Shown here: one piece after another, positions 20,978 to 34,516 of the stretch
Layout: every line of letters starts with the position of its first letter
Numbering within the stretch: the first letter of the stretch is position 1
Source of the DNA: Hericium rajendrae
Taxonomy: Eukaryota > Basidiomycota > Agaricomycetes > Russulales > Hericiaceae
Assembly: GCA_033439255.1 (NCBI GenBank)
Contig: CM065879.1
Location: forward strand, 3,974,501 to 4,038,500
Length of the DNA stretch: 64,000 bases
Direction of reading: 5' to 3'
Notes under the pieces: model-generated
Told to the model about the DNA's origin: nothing
The model's database searches: none
Seen by the model: only the letters and a program-made list of their open reading frames with translations
Translations under genes and position numbers: made by a program

Positions 20978-23292
20978 TCACTGCACAAGGCGGACCTGGA
21001 GGCCCATCCAGGAGCCGTGGTAGCCCTCGACGAGAGGCAGCATGACCCCACTGGGCTTCCTCATGATGGTCTTCTTCTTGTCCCCTTCAGGCATGGAGAA
21101 CTCGAAGTTCTCGAGCAACGTGGCCACAATGGCCTGCATCTCGATGACGCTGAAGCGCCATCTGTTTCATTGATGATAAATAAGTGTGAGAGAGGACGAT
21201 AACAGAAGCAGACGCACCCGATGCAGGCGCGAATACCACCCGCTGGTGACGAAAAAGAGATCAATTTCTGTTGTGGCATCAGAGAGTCCTTCATGCTTAC
21301 AGAAGTTGAGCCTAGTCAAAAAATGAGCGATGGTCAGTGCGACAGTGCGGTAGCGGGCATGATGGCTTACAGATTAGCGTAAACACCAATAGACGTCTGC
21401 TTAGCCTTGTCCATATCAAGGAAGCGTTCGGGGCGGAATTCATCTGCGTCCGCACCCCATACGCCCTCCAGCCTGGAAAATAAACAAGAACCTGAGGAAG
21501 TCAGAACAACAGGATCGTAGACGAATTCTTACCGATTGTACGCTGCGATCGAAATATAGACCGTCTGGCCCTTCTGTACCGGGATCTGTGAGATCTTCTC
21601 GTCGGTCTTGGTCCTGATCGGGAAGGCCAGCGGCAGGACGTCGTTCTGCCCTGCAACCCGCATGAGCTCCCAGGCAATGGGATGCAGGCGCATAGACTCC
21701 TGTGCAAAGTTGTGAAAAGCGTGTTGGGGCGTGATAATCGTTCGACGCACCTTGAGGGCGGCATGCATCATGGTCATCCCTTCGAGATCCGCAATAGAGA
21801 AATCCTCATCACCACGCGCATTCACTTGAGCACGAACGGTAGCGATTTCCTCGCGGACCTTGGTCTGCCACTCCGGGTGCTTCGCAATCTCGTAGAAGAA
21901 CCATAGGAGAGTATTGGCTGTTGTGTCGTGACCGGCCAGCAGCAAAGTGCTGATATCGCAGAGGTGGCGTTAGGCGGAGTCTGCGCATCACAGACCTGAT
22001 ATGGACGTACGACATTTGATCCTGCACCTCCACATCCGAGAGCCGTGCCTTTGGGTCCCCTGCAGCATTGGCGCGCGCCAAAACGGACAAAATGTCCTTC
22101 CCATCTCCAAGTGATCCGTTTTGCCGAATGATTCGTGGCGCAAACGTGCGCATGAAATTCATATATTCGAGGCCCCGTGCATATTGGCGGATGGGGAGGA
22201 ATCGCACCAGGTGTAGAAGTGGTTCAGGAATGTAGCGCCAAAAAGATCGGAACACGTGGTCAATCTTGTTGGGATAGAGAGTAGAGTCCAAGCTATGGGG
22301 AATGAACAGATATCAGCAGCAGGGGCAGAGGAGGCAGGGTGATAGCTTACAAGAGGTTGTGATACATCTTGGCGAGTTCGCTGTCTCCGTTCTCCAAAGC
22401 GTTGAATTCGTAACTGAAGCCCGCTGAGATTTTGTCAACGCGCCAGACTTTGGAAGACATAAGCAGGGGTGTCTTACCTAGACCGATGATATCCAGGGCC
22501 GTGCGCGTAAGCCATGTCGCAACATTGATCATGGTACCTTCAGATGGGGAGCTGCTCCCCGCAATTTCATCCTTCCATTTCTGTACAAGCTGCGGACGAA
22601 TACGTTTCGGGATGAAGGTGGCCGTTCGAAAATGTCAATTACATACCTTCATGCTGTGATTCTGGAAGAGGGACAGGAAGGACTTGAGCTGCGGAGCTGA
22701 GAATGCTGGATTCATGATCTTTCGCTGCCGGCTATGAGTTTCACCTAGATATGCCGAGCGGTGGAATTAAATCTATGAACACCGAATAAGAGAATTAGAT
22801 TCATACCATGGGCCCAAACCAGTCCTGCCCCGGCCAGCAACCTGATTTCTTCCGTTGAAGATGGTCGGCTTCGGCCACTTATACCCTGAGGTGTGAAGAA
22901 TGTACTGGAGCGCCTTCGGGTCAGCGACCATTAAGATGTCTTCCTGCATGTTACATATGGTTAACGGGTTATCAACCCCCCTTGAACAAATAATGAACTT
23001 ACGCCCAAGCACCCGGTGGTACGCCATACGCTGCCGTATTCGCGCATCCACTTGAACTCGTGATCGCCGACTTCGTTCTGATAGCGGATGTCTTTTTCGT
23101 TGCCTACAAAAAAAAATGAGACACTTCTTGAAAACGAGAACTGAACGCACCGAGCCAGAACGACGTTGATTCGGGACCGCGTATGTCCTTCAACGTCGAG
23201 CGGCCATGGATGGCCTTGATGACAGCGTAGCTCAGGACGACAGCAAGAGCGACGATACCGCTAGTGATGAAAGGGCTGATTTGAGTAGACAT
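20978..23292 (-). CDS. Cytochrome P450 monooxygenase (one apparent frameshift)
   Basis: The start ATG is at 23292 and the stop at 20980-20978, with about eleven exons. Residues ~10-27 form a membrane anchor, so it should sit in the ER facing the cytosol and take electrons from P450 reductase. Motifs in order are the I-helix AGHDTT, ESMRLHP (ExxR), DEFRPERF, and the heme loop. The heme loop is canonical (NFSGGIRACIGWRF) only if an 11-base microexon at 21301-21311 is used. An extra base near 22858 (AACGGAAGAA) breaks the frame between KWPKPTIFN and EEIRLLAGAGLVWAHG. Substrate cannot be told. The C-terminal WRFSVIEM and AGAGLVWAHGETHSRQR patterns are those of basidiomycete P450 expansions used in secondary metabolism or xenobiotic oxidation. 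Confidence 0.88.
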
Positions 23293-26200
23293 GGCTGAGA
23301 TGACGTCTGGAGAAATTCATTGCTACCTGCCCCGGTGACTTTATATGCGGCTCAGGTCTCGCTGTGGACAGAGTGATAGCATAAGACCGATAGAGCCGCC
23401 GACAAATTCGCAGAGTACGTTCCCATCGCTGAGAAAGAACCGAGCTCAGATATCCAGCCACCAGTGGTTCCGACTGCTTCGAGCAGTTCAGGTTCTGATG
23501 TTGCAGGCCAGATCGATGTGATATGTTAGCGAAGCTGGAATCTCCGGACTGTGTGAATAGATCCTGCGAGGGGAGCGACGCCTGGTCTGGAGTAACGTAC
23601 AGATAGAGGAGCTCCTGCCAGAGAAGACAGGCCCGATGACGAGAAACAATGAGATCAGCTAGCAATTATTCTTGCCTTCGTCTTCGAAGAACGAGCTGTG
23701 CCAACGTCTTGACCCTGCAAGCGACGTGGATGTCCAATACGAATACGTATGCGAGTCGAAATGAGAACAGATTAACATTCGACAGGACGGCGGAGAAGGC
23801 ATATACCGGAAATTTGGTCACGGAAAACGGCGGTACAGGACGGTATCCATGTTTGTCGGACCACTTCAAGGGCGAAGTGACGCGCCGCGGCACTGAATAG
23901 TTTGTAAAGACTGAAATTTGAAATGTAAGAATGAAGATGGGATGTGCAACTCGAAGTCCTGACCTGAAGCCGCCGGTTTTTGGAAAGATCTCTGCCTGAC
24001 GAATGCCTTGTACCATAGCACAAGTCTCAACGCGACGCAAAACCAGGCCACCGGAAGCCAAATTGTGTACCTACCAAATTTCCGTGCAGAACATGTTCGC
24101 TCAAAGCGGAGGACAAAGTCGAAGACCTTCTTGCGTTCAGCAACGCGTGGCGGGCCAAGAACAAAAAATTCGGGGAATCCACCCACCGCGGGCCGTCAGA
24201 CAGTCATCCCAGCTGAGGAAACCGGGACTGCAATGGTGGTCTGCCGTTAACACCGTCGGCGTTAGCATCGGCTCTGGGAAAGCATGGGAGTCTGGATGCT
24301 TAAGCGGCGGTCAACTGCTCAGAAGCCAATCAAACGCGGCGGTCCTAGACTTGTCCTAGACATCCCCGGCTTTCGAACTCCAACTTCGGTTTCATCACAT
24401 AATGATAAGGCTGCAGGAATAGAGGCTGCACAGACGTGCACACTGCGGTCCATCCACCACAGTTCCGTAGGCGTCAGCGCGAGGAGGCTTGTTTGAGGAC
24501 AAACAGTCAGCCTCACCATACGTCCATAACTCGAAACCACTCCACCGGCATCCCCTTCTATCTTCTGGGCGATATCAAGGGACGGCCCCATGCAAGGTCG
24601 AGATTGTGGTCGGCCCCAGACACGCGTCGAGGTCAAGAGGAAACATCCCTGGAGCTGAGTATTCACCATCGACAAGTTCCACCGTCCAAGCAGTACCATT
24701 GTAATGACTTCATGAACTGCTGTGGGTCAGATGTCGACGATTCCGTGCATTAGGTCTAAGAACATCGAAGGCATCAATGTCGGCGAGCTAGGCGACGGCT
24801 CCCGAGTCAGCGGGAGGATCGAAGACGCAGTGAGAAGAGCGTGGCCGCAGAGCCATTTTGACGCCAGGAATGGGACGAATAAGGGCGAGCTCACCGCGAA
24901 GCTCGACCTTGCAGTCATTTCTGGCGGTAGGCCGTCACAGATCCGCTGAAGATATGATACGGACGCGATCTACACAGGGGTTACACTCCAGCAACTCAAC
25001 GCCATCTGGCGGATAAGATAAGGCGATTCGTATACGTGTTCTTGATGAAGGCGTTGATATATTTCTGCAAAGTGGATTCCGGGAGTGCATGTCAACGCCG
25101 TAAGCTATGATGAAGCCGATCGTAGCCGCTGTCCAGCCAGAGGATGCAACTCGCGTGGTGTATGCTCATGGGCTTGCGCGTCCTTCAAGGCGAAGCGCTT
25201 AGCATCGAGTCGCTTTCGTTGCACCTGCAGTTATTTAGCGACGACGAAAGTACCCCACGGGCCATGGCGACACTAATTTTTGGTGTGCATGAGCTTGGGC
25301 AATAGTACAAAGCACAGGCCGACGAAGTTCGAAACGCCCGCATCAACTTGTGCAATGAGTGGTGCGATATAGGAACCTATCCTCAGTCATTTTTTGCACG
25401 CCTGAGTATGCATAAGTTGCTAATGAAGTCAAGGAAAGAAGTAAGAAGACGCGTCGTCGTCGTCGTCGTTTTGGTGGTTCGTGAAAGGCACATTGGCGCT
25501 TGCAGTGGCCGCACACAGCCGACGTGCGTATCGCCGCTAGCGGTGTGCATGGGGTAGTCTCATACCAAGACCCCACACGTGTTACATAAGTGGTTTGTGT
25601 CGAACCTAGTGCATGGGGAACATGCGAGCGAGAGCTGCGGTCGTGAAGTATCGGGAGTCGGGAACTGGGACTGGACTGGATTCAGGCGCGGAGACACGAG
25701 GTCTCGGTACGTGAATTCGATACCACGAGATAGACGAGGTAGCTGGACAACAGCTCGTAGATCGTCAAAGGTCACAAACCTGTGATACTTTGAGGCACGT
25801 ACCTGAAAATCAGTAGACCGGTGAATCTTGTGATGATTGATACCATTCGGCGCAGATAGGCATGGCACGGCCCAGAACTCAACGCCCTGGGACTTAGCTG
25901 AACCTGTGGTTGATTTATCTTACATCTGATTGTGGTTGACCATTGAGAGAGCGACGAGGCGTAAACGTTTGAAGAAGTTTCGGGGCGATTGAGAGCGAGG
26001 GATGCGGGACGGTACGGAGGATAGGTTGAGTTCACCCGTCAATTCCCCGATTGCTGACTAGAGTGGGTGATCGATGAGATGAAGACTCTCAGAAAAGAAA
26101 AAAGCTACCGGAAACACAGCGAGTACGGTCATAGTACCGTCAAGTTATCGCTGTAAAGAGTGTATTGAACGAATTTCTTGGACGTACCGCTACAGATGGA

Positions 26201-26359
26201 GGACGATGGGAGCAGGACCAGAAGAGACCCGGTGAATGCCGAGGGAGCATCTGCGTCATAACGGAGGTCATAAGAGGCCCAGTTACCGAAAGTCCATCCT
26301 TTCCATGCAACACCCTTCTCCACCTTCATCGACATCCACAATCGTCGTCGTCGACAACG
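23293..26359. other. 3-kb intergenic region without a recognised gene
   Basis: Separates the divergent P450 (-) and trehalose (+) genes and so contains both promoters. Several 80-130-codon frames exist on both strands (e.g. minus 24699-24319, plus 24436-24753) but none has a known domain or consistent splicing. A CGTCGTCGTCGTCG run lies at about 25450-25470. Confidence 0.45.
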
Positions 26360-29300
26360 ATGAGCTCCTTCAGGAATCACCGTGTCATCATCGCGTCGCT
26401 CTTCCTTCCCAATACAGCCGTTCTCGGCGAGTCCCATCCTGGGACACCCGAGCTTTCGCCCGTGCAGGCCCCTCTTCCCCCCTCGTTCCCTAGCCAGAAG
26501 AGCTTCGTTAAGGAAAGCGGACTCAAGGCGCCAGTTGCGCGTGCTGCAGGGCCTTTGAAAAGTATCGTCGAAGATCTGAAAGACAAGGTACGGTTTCTCT
26601 CATTCTTAACTAGCTCGAAGCGGGCATGGATGGCGCGGAGGACAGGTCCGCATGGATCGTTAGTGATGCGGACGGGATCATTTTGATGTTTGATTGAAGA
26701 CCGTGTCTTTGAGCTGATCTGCGAATATTTGGTGGGTTTGAGGTATATTTCTTGGAATCTGGGCGGATTGAGGTGCTCTCGAAGTCTACGCCTCTGTTTA
26801 TATGCAACCCTTCTCTCTGGTCCATGCTGATCACTGTTCTCTTCGTAGTCCCGTACTGGCACACCAGCTGTATCTCCCGGCATCGAACAGCCTATCCTCT
26901 TCGCCAACTTCTCCCAGATATCCACGCCGATCACTTCGCCGACCCCGGATGGTACAGCGACTCCGACGTCCCACCCCTTCTTCGCCAACGTGTCCTCGCG
27001 TCCATCCTCCCGCGCGAACAGCACAGCCCTCCATCCCCCCTCCGCAGCCCCGTATCACCCGCATCATACGCACATTCCGCATCGCGTGCAGCGCAAGCAG
27101 TCGCGCGCGCGGCGCCCGCCATCCGACTCGCCGCTCGGGCGGCAGTGGCATATCGAATCGAACCCGCATTGCAATGGCGGGTTGTACAACGCCGTGCGCT
27201 CTGTCGAGGACCGGCTCAAGCATAAGCTCTGGGTCGGCACGTTTGGGATCAACACCGACTCTTTGAAGGAGCCACTGAAGCGGTCTATCGACCGCCGTAT
27301 GGCTGAGGAATGCGACTCGTTACCGGTCTGGATCCCTGACGATGAGTTCGCGCAGCACTATGATATGTTCTGCCATCAGGTGCTGTGGCCGTGTTTGCAC
27401 TACGTCGTCCCCGATGCGCCGAAGACGAAGTATTTCTACGAGTCAAGCAGCTTCAAGCAGTATGTGAGCGTGAACCAGCGGTTCGCGGATGCGATCGTCG
27501 CAAACTATCAAGACGGCGACATCAGTAGGTTCTACGTTCAACTTTCCAATGACCTCCGCTTATCTGGATCGTCGTTCAGTTTGGGTAAATGACTACCACT
27601 TGATGCTGCTGCCCTCAATGGTGCGCGAGAAGCTTCCGAACGCAATTATTGGCTTCTTCATGCACGTCGCCTTCCCATCGTCGGAAATCTTCCGCTGTCT
27701 GTCCGTGCGCGAGGCGCTTCTCCGCGGTGTGCTCTCCGCGGACCTTATCGGTTTCCAGACGGCGAACTATGCTCGTCATTTTCGACAAACGGTCGCACGC
27801 ATCCTCGTGCTCGAGACGCTGCCGAAGGGCATCCAGGTTGAGGATCATTTTGTCGATGTCGCGGTGTTCCCGATGGGCATCGATGTCAAGACGTTGACAG
27901 AGAAGAAGTGAGCGCAATTCTCCATTCTGGCCATTGCTTGATGCTCATGCATGGACAGACGTGAACCGGAGGTCGCGCATTGGGTACAGGTGCTTACCGA
28001 ACGATACCAGGGCGTGAAACTCGTCGTGGGTCGCGACAAGCTGGATGAAGTCCAAGGCGTGCGACACAAGCTGCTCGCGTTCGAAGCGTTCCTCGACAAG
28101 CACCCCGAGTTCCATCAGAAGGTGGTGCTGATTCAGGTCGCCCTGCAGACGACGGAGGAGAACGAGGCGCATGGCGGTGTGACGGACGTCGTCGCGCGCA
28201 TCAACTCGCGCTTCTCGACGCTGACATACCAGCCGGTCGTATTCTTGCACACGGAGGACATGAGCTTCGCACAGTATCTTGCACTGCTGACCGTCGCGGA
28301 TGCATTTTTGGTGACGAGCATGCGTGAGGGGATGGCCCTGCGAACGCACGAGTTCGTGGAGTGTCAGGAAGAGAGGCATCGTCCTCTTATTCTGAGTGAA
28401 GTAGGTTATGCGTTGGCTATCTGGATATGATATATTCACGATCGTGCAGTTCACTGGCTCCTACAGCTATAGCGGCTTCAGATCTTGCATCGCCATCAAC
28501 CCATGGGATACGCGCAACACCGCGAAGGCGATATACCAAGCGCTCACCATGGACGATGCAGAAGCCTTGTCCCGCTGGGAAGTACGTATCTGCCATGCTC
28601 AGAATGTTCCACCGGTCTCACACCCCGCGCACCCTTCAGGACCTCCACAACCACGTCGTCACGCAGACTGCCCAGGCCTTCGTCACTTCGTTCCTCACGC
28701 GCTGCCTGCGCACAAACATCGAGCATTTGCAGGGCGATGCCGCCGCGGTGTCGAAGCTCGACAGCGCCCGCGTGCTGCCGCGCTACCGCCACTCGCGCCG
28801 CCGGCTGCTGCTCATTGACTTCGAGGGCACGCTCTGGGACCGCGACCCGCGCGAACATGCGTTCAACCCGCCGGACGAGGCGCTCGAGGTCCTCGGGAAG
28901 CTGGCGGAAGATAAGAAGAACGAGGTGTGGTTGTTGAGTGGGCTGCCGGTGAATGGCGCGCTGGGGTATGTGGCGAAAAGGTCCCGAAGGTTGGCTTAGT
29001 GTAAGTGATTCTGTGTTCTCTGCGTTTGGCACGATGCTCATGTGCGCTTGTTTTTAGGGCGGAGAATGGCTGCTTCATCCGACCTGGTGCCGGACCAACA
29101 CTGGCTCTGATCCAGCCTGGATCAACATGGTCGCGAACTTCAACTTGTCGTGGAAGACGGCTTGCATTGAGATTCTGAACTACGTACGTATCATCGACGC
29201 CTACTACTCTCCAATGATGCTAATCGCGAGCTCTGCAATTAGTTCACCGAACGCACGCCCGGTTCGTTCGTCGAGGAGCGCGAGGCGTCCGTCGTTTGGC

Positions 29301-29737
29301 GTTTCTGCACGCACAAAGACAGCTGCGACCGCCAATGGGCGAAGCGCCAGGCCGCCGAGGCGCAGAACCACATCTTCGACAGCATCGGCGAGCGCTACGG
29401 CCTGCGCATCATCCCGGGCGAGACGTCCTTCCTCATCCTCCCGAACTACATCTCGCGCTCGACGGCCGTCGGCGCGATCCTGCACCCGGGCGGGCCGACG
29501 CACAGCCCGCTCGCGGTGCGCGCGGCGTGGATGTCGCCGGACTCGCTCGAGACGGAGAGCGTGCACGGCGCGGACTTCGTGTTCGCGATCGGCGCGGACG
29601 AGAAGCTGCTGCGCCGGCTGAACGAACTCGACAATGCGGAGACGTGCTCGACCGGCGAGAAGGGGACCGATGCGAAGTGGCGCCTGCCGCAGGCCGAGGT
29701 CGTGAATGTTTTGAAGCAGTTCGCGGATGCGAAGTGA
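26360..29737 (+). CDS. Trehalose synthase complex regulatory subunit (Tps3/Tsl1-like), two apparent frameshifts
   Basis: Exons: 26360-26587, 26849-27524, 27580-27907, 27959-28400, 28450-28581, 28640-~29000, 29058-29183, 29243-29737. The N-terminus (HRVIIASLFLPNTAVLGES) and Ser/Pro-rich linker match fungal Tsl1/Tps3. A GT20 synthase-like domain follows (NGGLYNAVRS to FTGSYSYSGF), then a HAD phosphatase-like domain. Both look inactive: the synthase motif expected as HTPFPSSE is HVAFPSSE, GFHTYDY is GFQTANY, and the phosphatase DxDGT motif is DFEGT. It probably scaffolds Tps1 and Tps2, which make trehalose from UDP-glucose and glucose-6-phosphate. One base seems missing at 28975 (GCGAAAAGG) and one near 29075, before WINMVANFNLSWK. 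A GTATGT donor at 28966 could splice round the first, but would remove conserved residues. Confidence 0.85.
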
Positions 29738-30453
29738 GTGGGGGATGTGCTGGATATGAAACTTGGAAATCGCTTGGGGATTGTTGGATGGGGTGGTTGG
29801 GGTATCAGAAGGCGGGCTTTGGGTGGATAGGATATTTTTAAGTATGGGTTGCTGTGTGTCCGATAGTGTAGTACTGATCATCTGTAAACTAATCCCTTGT
29901 TTCATTATGCATCAGGTGTATCCCAGCTCTGCGAATTCTGATTGCTCAATGCTCAGCGCTATTGAGATGATCATCCGACATTGACGGTGTCAAAATGATT
30001 GGCGATGCTTGTATTTGGGTTCTGTCAGTTCAGCGCTTTACAGACCACGTTGCGCAGGAGCAGCGAAGATATCGTGATAAATATATTCCTCCAAAATACA
30101 GGTAAGGTGTACAAAATTGTAATCGTCCCCGTAGCGAAGCGTATATGACTTGTGGAGACTACAGTGTGGTATCGCTATCAGACCAGCCGATGCCTTGTCG
30201 TATGCAAGCCATGCATCGGATCTATCCTCAAACTGCCTGAATGATCTTCGTATCTTCAGGATAACTGACAGATTCTTCCGGCGACCGCTCCCGCTTGTCG
30301 CCGTTACCTGGGACGTCGACCATCTCATGTTGTTCAACATTGACGAATACCTGGCGATGTAAGACTTTCAGAAAAAAGGGAATGGAGCTGAGCAGCTGGG
30401 GGCATACCTCCGGACGGACGCTGCCTGTCGACAGAGCGACGACGTCGGTCGCT
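29738..30453. other. Convergent 3' region
   Basis: Lies between the 3' ends of the trehalose gene (+) and the membrane-protein gene (-). It should hold both terminators/poly(A) sites. A 100-codon minus frame (30340-30038) resembles nothing known. Confidence 0.45.
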
Positions 30454-32017
30454 TCAGATGGGGTCCGGGTCAGCGAGTTCCAGAAAAGAAGTACTAGTAC
30501 GCGAGGGACCGACTCGTTTTGCGCCGTTCTGGCCAATGGAATGCACCGGGTCTGAATTGGTGTTGAATGCCCATCCACTGCGCGCGTTCAGACTGGACAG
30601 CAGCGAGTTCGTGTACAGCTTGCAGAGTGGCATGTTAAACGCAAGATGCCTGGTAGTAACATTTATGACGTGCTCATGGATGGAATTCTGCACGCTGGAA
30701 CTTACAGAGCGGCTTTCGTCTGTGGAGAATAGTGGTGAGCAGGCAGCGCGACATGAGCGACAGTCACTTACAACTCCGAGGTAAAGAACGACGTCAATGA
30801 TGGCCACGATGGATGTCAGCAAACCCGTCTGGATCGTTACTGTTGCGATACCAATCAGCCATGCTCTGGAGACTTTTCATATCGATCGAGCCTCACGTCT
30901 GATTACCCTGTCGACAATATCATCTGTGTGAGAGAAGCCAGACTTGTGTCGTCGCTATCATATTAAATGTGAATCAGTCAGCCGAACGAGTCGTTTTATG
31001 ATGGGGAACATACAAGGTGAAACACGAGGATGGATGTGATGAGCACGTCGCACACCGCAGAGGACATGAGCCAGACGATGACGGCCGGTTGGAAAACCGT
31101 GAATCGCAGGAACTGAGGCACGTAAGCCGATGGCGACTGCAGTTGCAATACCACCAACTGAGGATTTCCCATTAGCAGTAAATTCCAAGCTTCGGATATA
31201 GAAAAACCAACGGCATTCTAGGATTGCTGTTGCTGCGATCACTCCAGTCGCGAAGCGGCTGCCCGTGAGGACTCGGACTCGCCAGGCGAAGAAGAGCTGC
31301 ACCATCGACCCGATAATTCCCTGAAGCGTATATATGAAACTCCACCCTCTAAACGGCTCGCTCGATGCTTACCGTCATTGCAGGATCTACGTTACATAGT
31401 AATATGCCTTCAGCACACGAGTATGGACACTTGAGATGCGATGCACTTACCCGCGGCGAATACTGGAAAATAGATGGTGAGAACCACATGAAAAAAATAA
31501 AAGATCAGCACACATACCCCAGTCTGCATTCTGAATGTAGTCAACGTCGCCTAGTGATCACCGTTAGAACATCTGTGATAACGACAGTGCGTTTTGAACG
31601 CCAACGTACCGAAATGATTAATGAGCGATTGGTAGATGAAAACCATATCAAACACGGAATTGACCGTATCGGCAAGGAAAAGGACGGTAATCTGTTCCAA
31701 AATTCGGTTAATCGGCACTGGCAATCCGTAGAATAGATGTGATCCATACAAAGACTTTCATCCATTGCCGATCGCTGCCGATAGCAATACTTAGATTCAG
31801 CCGACTAACGACTGTAATAAATGCAACTTACTGCTTGTACGCGCTGTAATAAATGTACACCTGCGTGACTGAAATCCCATAAAGCATGATATTGAGGAAG
31901 GTGCCGACGAGAATGGGCCCATGACTGCCTGCTGGTCAGCTTCGCACTTCACAAGAGCAGGTCGAGGGCGCACATCGGCCTCGCAAAGACAGCACCGTCC
32001 GTAGCCGGGTCCGACAT
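30454..32017 (-). CDS. DUF6534-like seven-helix membrane protein (one apparent frameshift)
   Basis: Starts at the ATG at 32017 (MSDPATDG) and ends TGA 30456-30454. Conserved segments in order: GPILVGTFLNIMLYG (TM1), VLFLADTVNSVFDMVFIY (TM3), MVQLFFAWRVRVL, GGIATAVAIG, FQPAVIVWLMSSAVCDVLIT, TDDIVDRVIR, TGLLTSIVAIIDVVLYLG and a last NMPLCKLYTNSLLSSLNAR. This is the pattern of a large agaricomycete family of seven-transmembrane proteins with unknown function, proposed to be receptor-like. Exons of 12 bases (31451-31462) and 14 bases (31373-31386) are needed to join NADW-VFAA-DPAMT-GIIGS. An extra base at 31121-31122 (GGCTTACGTG) shifts the frame just after AVAIG. Confidence 0.82.
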
Positions 32018-34516
32018 GGCAGATCTCGTAAGAGGGTGGCGTCCGAGGGAGGGTCACTCTTGAAGCGAGGCTACTGGCGGGCCTGGGCACTACTTGAGCG
32101 GGGGGGCAAAGGGATCGGAGGTGCCATCATGGGCTAATCGTGATGCGGTCAGATATAGCCGATTTCGTCGCGATTTGACGAGCGCGTGAAAGATCAGAAG
32201 GGCAACGGGTGGATATGCTGAACTGACATCGGAAGGCAGGCTTCGAAGAGACGTGTTTGGATTCACGACGGCGTCTCCGCGGCGGCGAGGTCCTTCTGCC
32301 GCCCACGTCAAGCCATGCCGCAACCTCCGACACCGAGCCAATAAGAAGTGATGGAGTCAATCAGGCCTGATGGCAGTGAATTGCGAGAGCTTCGGGGTTT
32401 GTTTTGCAAGCGCACATATCGTCCTGGTGCCGGAGAAGACAAAACATGCCAAACATGCATGTCTATTCGTATTAGGGAAACGCGCGCTTTCAATGCGGCT
32501 GGCCAGGGCAAATGAACGCATCCGAGACGACAAGCCGTCTTGCACGGGGCAGCTCTGACTTGTTAGAGCATGGCGCAACATGATAACCTTGGAGCAAATA
32601 AGACAGTGTGAGAACGCACGAGTAAGAATGGATGCACGAAGGTTATGTTGACCTGTCACGATAGGCGTAACCGGGGTTCAACGAGTAGCGCTCATTGCTG
32701 AAAGCGCTGCTACACACTTGCTCCACCTGTGCCAGCCCTTGATCCTTGATATGGCCTTGATGGAGTACTTTGACCCACGCAGACGCCGCAGCAGAACGAC
32801 CATCGGAACCGCCAATGACAGAGAACTGATTTAGTTGTCGACAAAAGTCAATTGCAGAACCATAAAGACTGAGCCAGTGATAAGGATGTGTTGCATCACA
32901 GAAAAAGGCCCTCTACCTTCGCCGTGGAGGTCATGTTATGATATGATCCTCAAGCATTCAGTCGAATGGCATCTGCATGCCAGATCATCGACCATCCGGA
33001 TCTGTAGAACACGCTCGACATATGCATCGTGGTTGATGGTGAGAAAACTTTGTAACCCGCGCGTCCATAGACTTCGTTGGTCGACATTCCTCATTACGAG
33101 TCGGACAATAATGGGTTGCGATGGTTTATGCTGTGTCTGGACTTTCACACCTATAAGACACCTATCAGAAATGCCACAATGCAGCCACATGGCTCACCAG
33201 GAGTAGTACCACTGACATGGACATCGCGGACGACCTTTCAGCTCGGGGACACCGGGCTTGTGACGTTTCCCCGCCGGTTACTGGCGCCCGGTTCGCGCCA
33301 GGAGATGGGAGAAGCATGGATTTGCCGCAGGGGCAATGGCGCCAGAGGCGAGTCGAGGTAGTCTCCGAGCAGACCTCACCCAGAAGATAGTCGTTCTGTG
33401 TTAAGGAGTCGAGGCACGTTCATGTAGCCAATAGGCGTCCACTTACGTGTGGGTGCTTGTAGATGCTGGTGGGTGGTGCTGGCGACACGACGCGTACCTC
33501 GCGTGACGAATTATCTCCGTACGGGTCGGCTAGCGAACTCGACATCCACCGACGACCCAATAATCAGTATTTTCACTACCCACTGACCAGGCGCTAATGT
33601 GGTGTGTAAACTTAAGACGTAAATGAGAGAACTGGAAGTCTCTGCATCAATTTTGAATCACACACAATCACACAGAAGCCTCCTCCCCCATCGTCCCGCA
33701 CGGTCGCAAGTCATGTCTAATATCTCCTATCATGAATGTACCCCTGGCGGTCGTCCCGCGAATGAAATTGAACGACCAGGGACAGGTGACGGACATGTCA
33801 TATGGATGTGCGACTGCGTCGCAACAGTGAGGAACACTAACTGTGGTCTCGACACAGTACTGAAAGTTCTCGTAGAACATCGGTCTAGACGGTTTTCCGG
33901 CTGACGAACTGCTCTCCCACATTCGGATCTTGAGAGGAGCGACAGACGACCTCTGATCGCAATGGGCTGTGCATCAAGTGTGGACATGACGACGATTGTC
34001 GTGACGGCATGACAGATTAGCAGTGACGACACGCCCAGCCGTCCCGGATCGCATGTGCTGCTGCCGCCCGGTGCCGTGGGGGTTCACATACGATGGGTAA
34101 AGTTGTGAGGGAAGTGGGCAGCTGTGAAAAAAAAATTCGACGCTTCGCAGTTAGTTTCACGTCACGCGATGCATGGCTTCCATCAATTATTGCATTTGTC
34201 TGGCTTGCAGCTGTAGAGCCTGTGATATTTATGGTTATCAGGGTCTGGAACGATGAGGTGTTGCTAGCAAGCATGTCAGACCACATATCACCTGGTGAGG
34301 ACTCACACCCTGCGGTATGTTCCAAAGACTAGAATTAATTCAGCCAATAACGCCAGAACAAACAAAAATAACACGATGTAAAAACGGAAGCAGTAACAAT
34401 TCGACGGTTGAGGATGAGTGGAATAATTGATGGATGTAGTAGGGGCGATGATAGATCGACGGGTCGTGAGATGTCGTTGAGAGGTTGGACATGCGAACGG
34501 GCTGAAGGACGAGCGA
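32018..34516. other. 2.5-kb region without a recognised gene
   Basis: Upstream of the minus-strand membrane-protein gene and downstream of the E2 gene. Frames of 80-123 codons occur on both strands (e.g. plus 32835-33206, plus 33623-33904, minus 34032-33730) with no domain that I recognise. Confidence 0.4.

Noticed and set aside
21061-21294. An aberrant P450 heme loop (FSSPAGGIRACIG)
   Set aside because: It arises only from reading through an intron. The microexon and a later acceptor give the canonical NFSGGIRACIG.
28966-29057. Intron starting at GTATGT 28966 in the trehalose subunit
   Set aside because: It would keep the frame but delete conserved HAD-domain residues. The donor at 29001 plus one missing base fits the family better.
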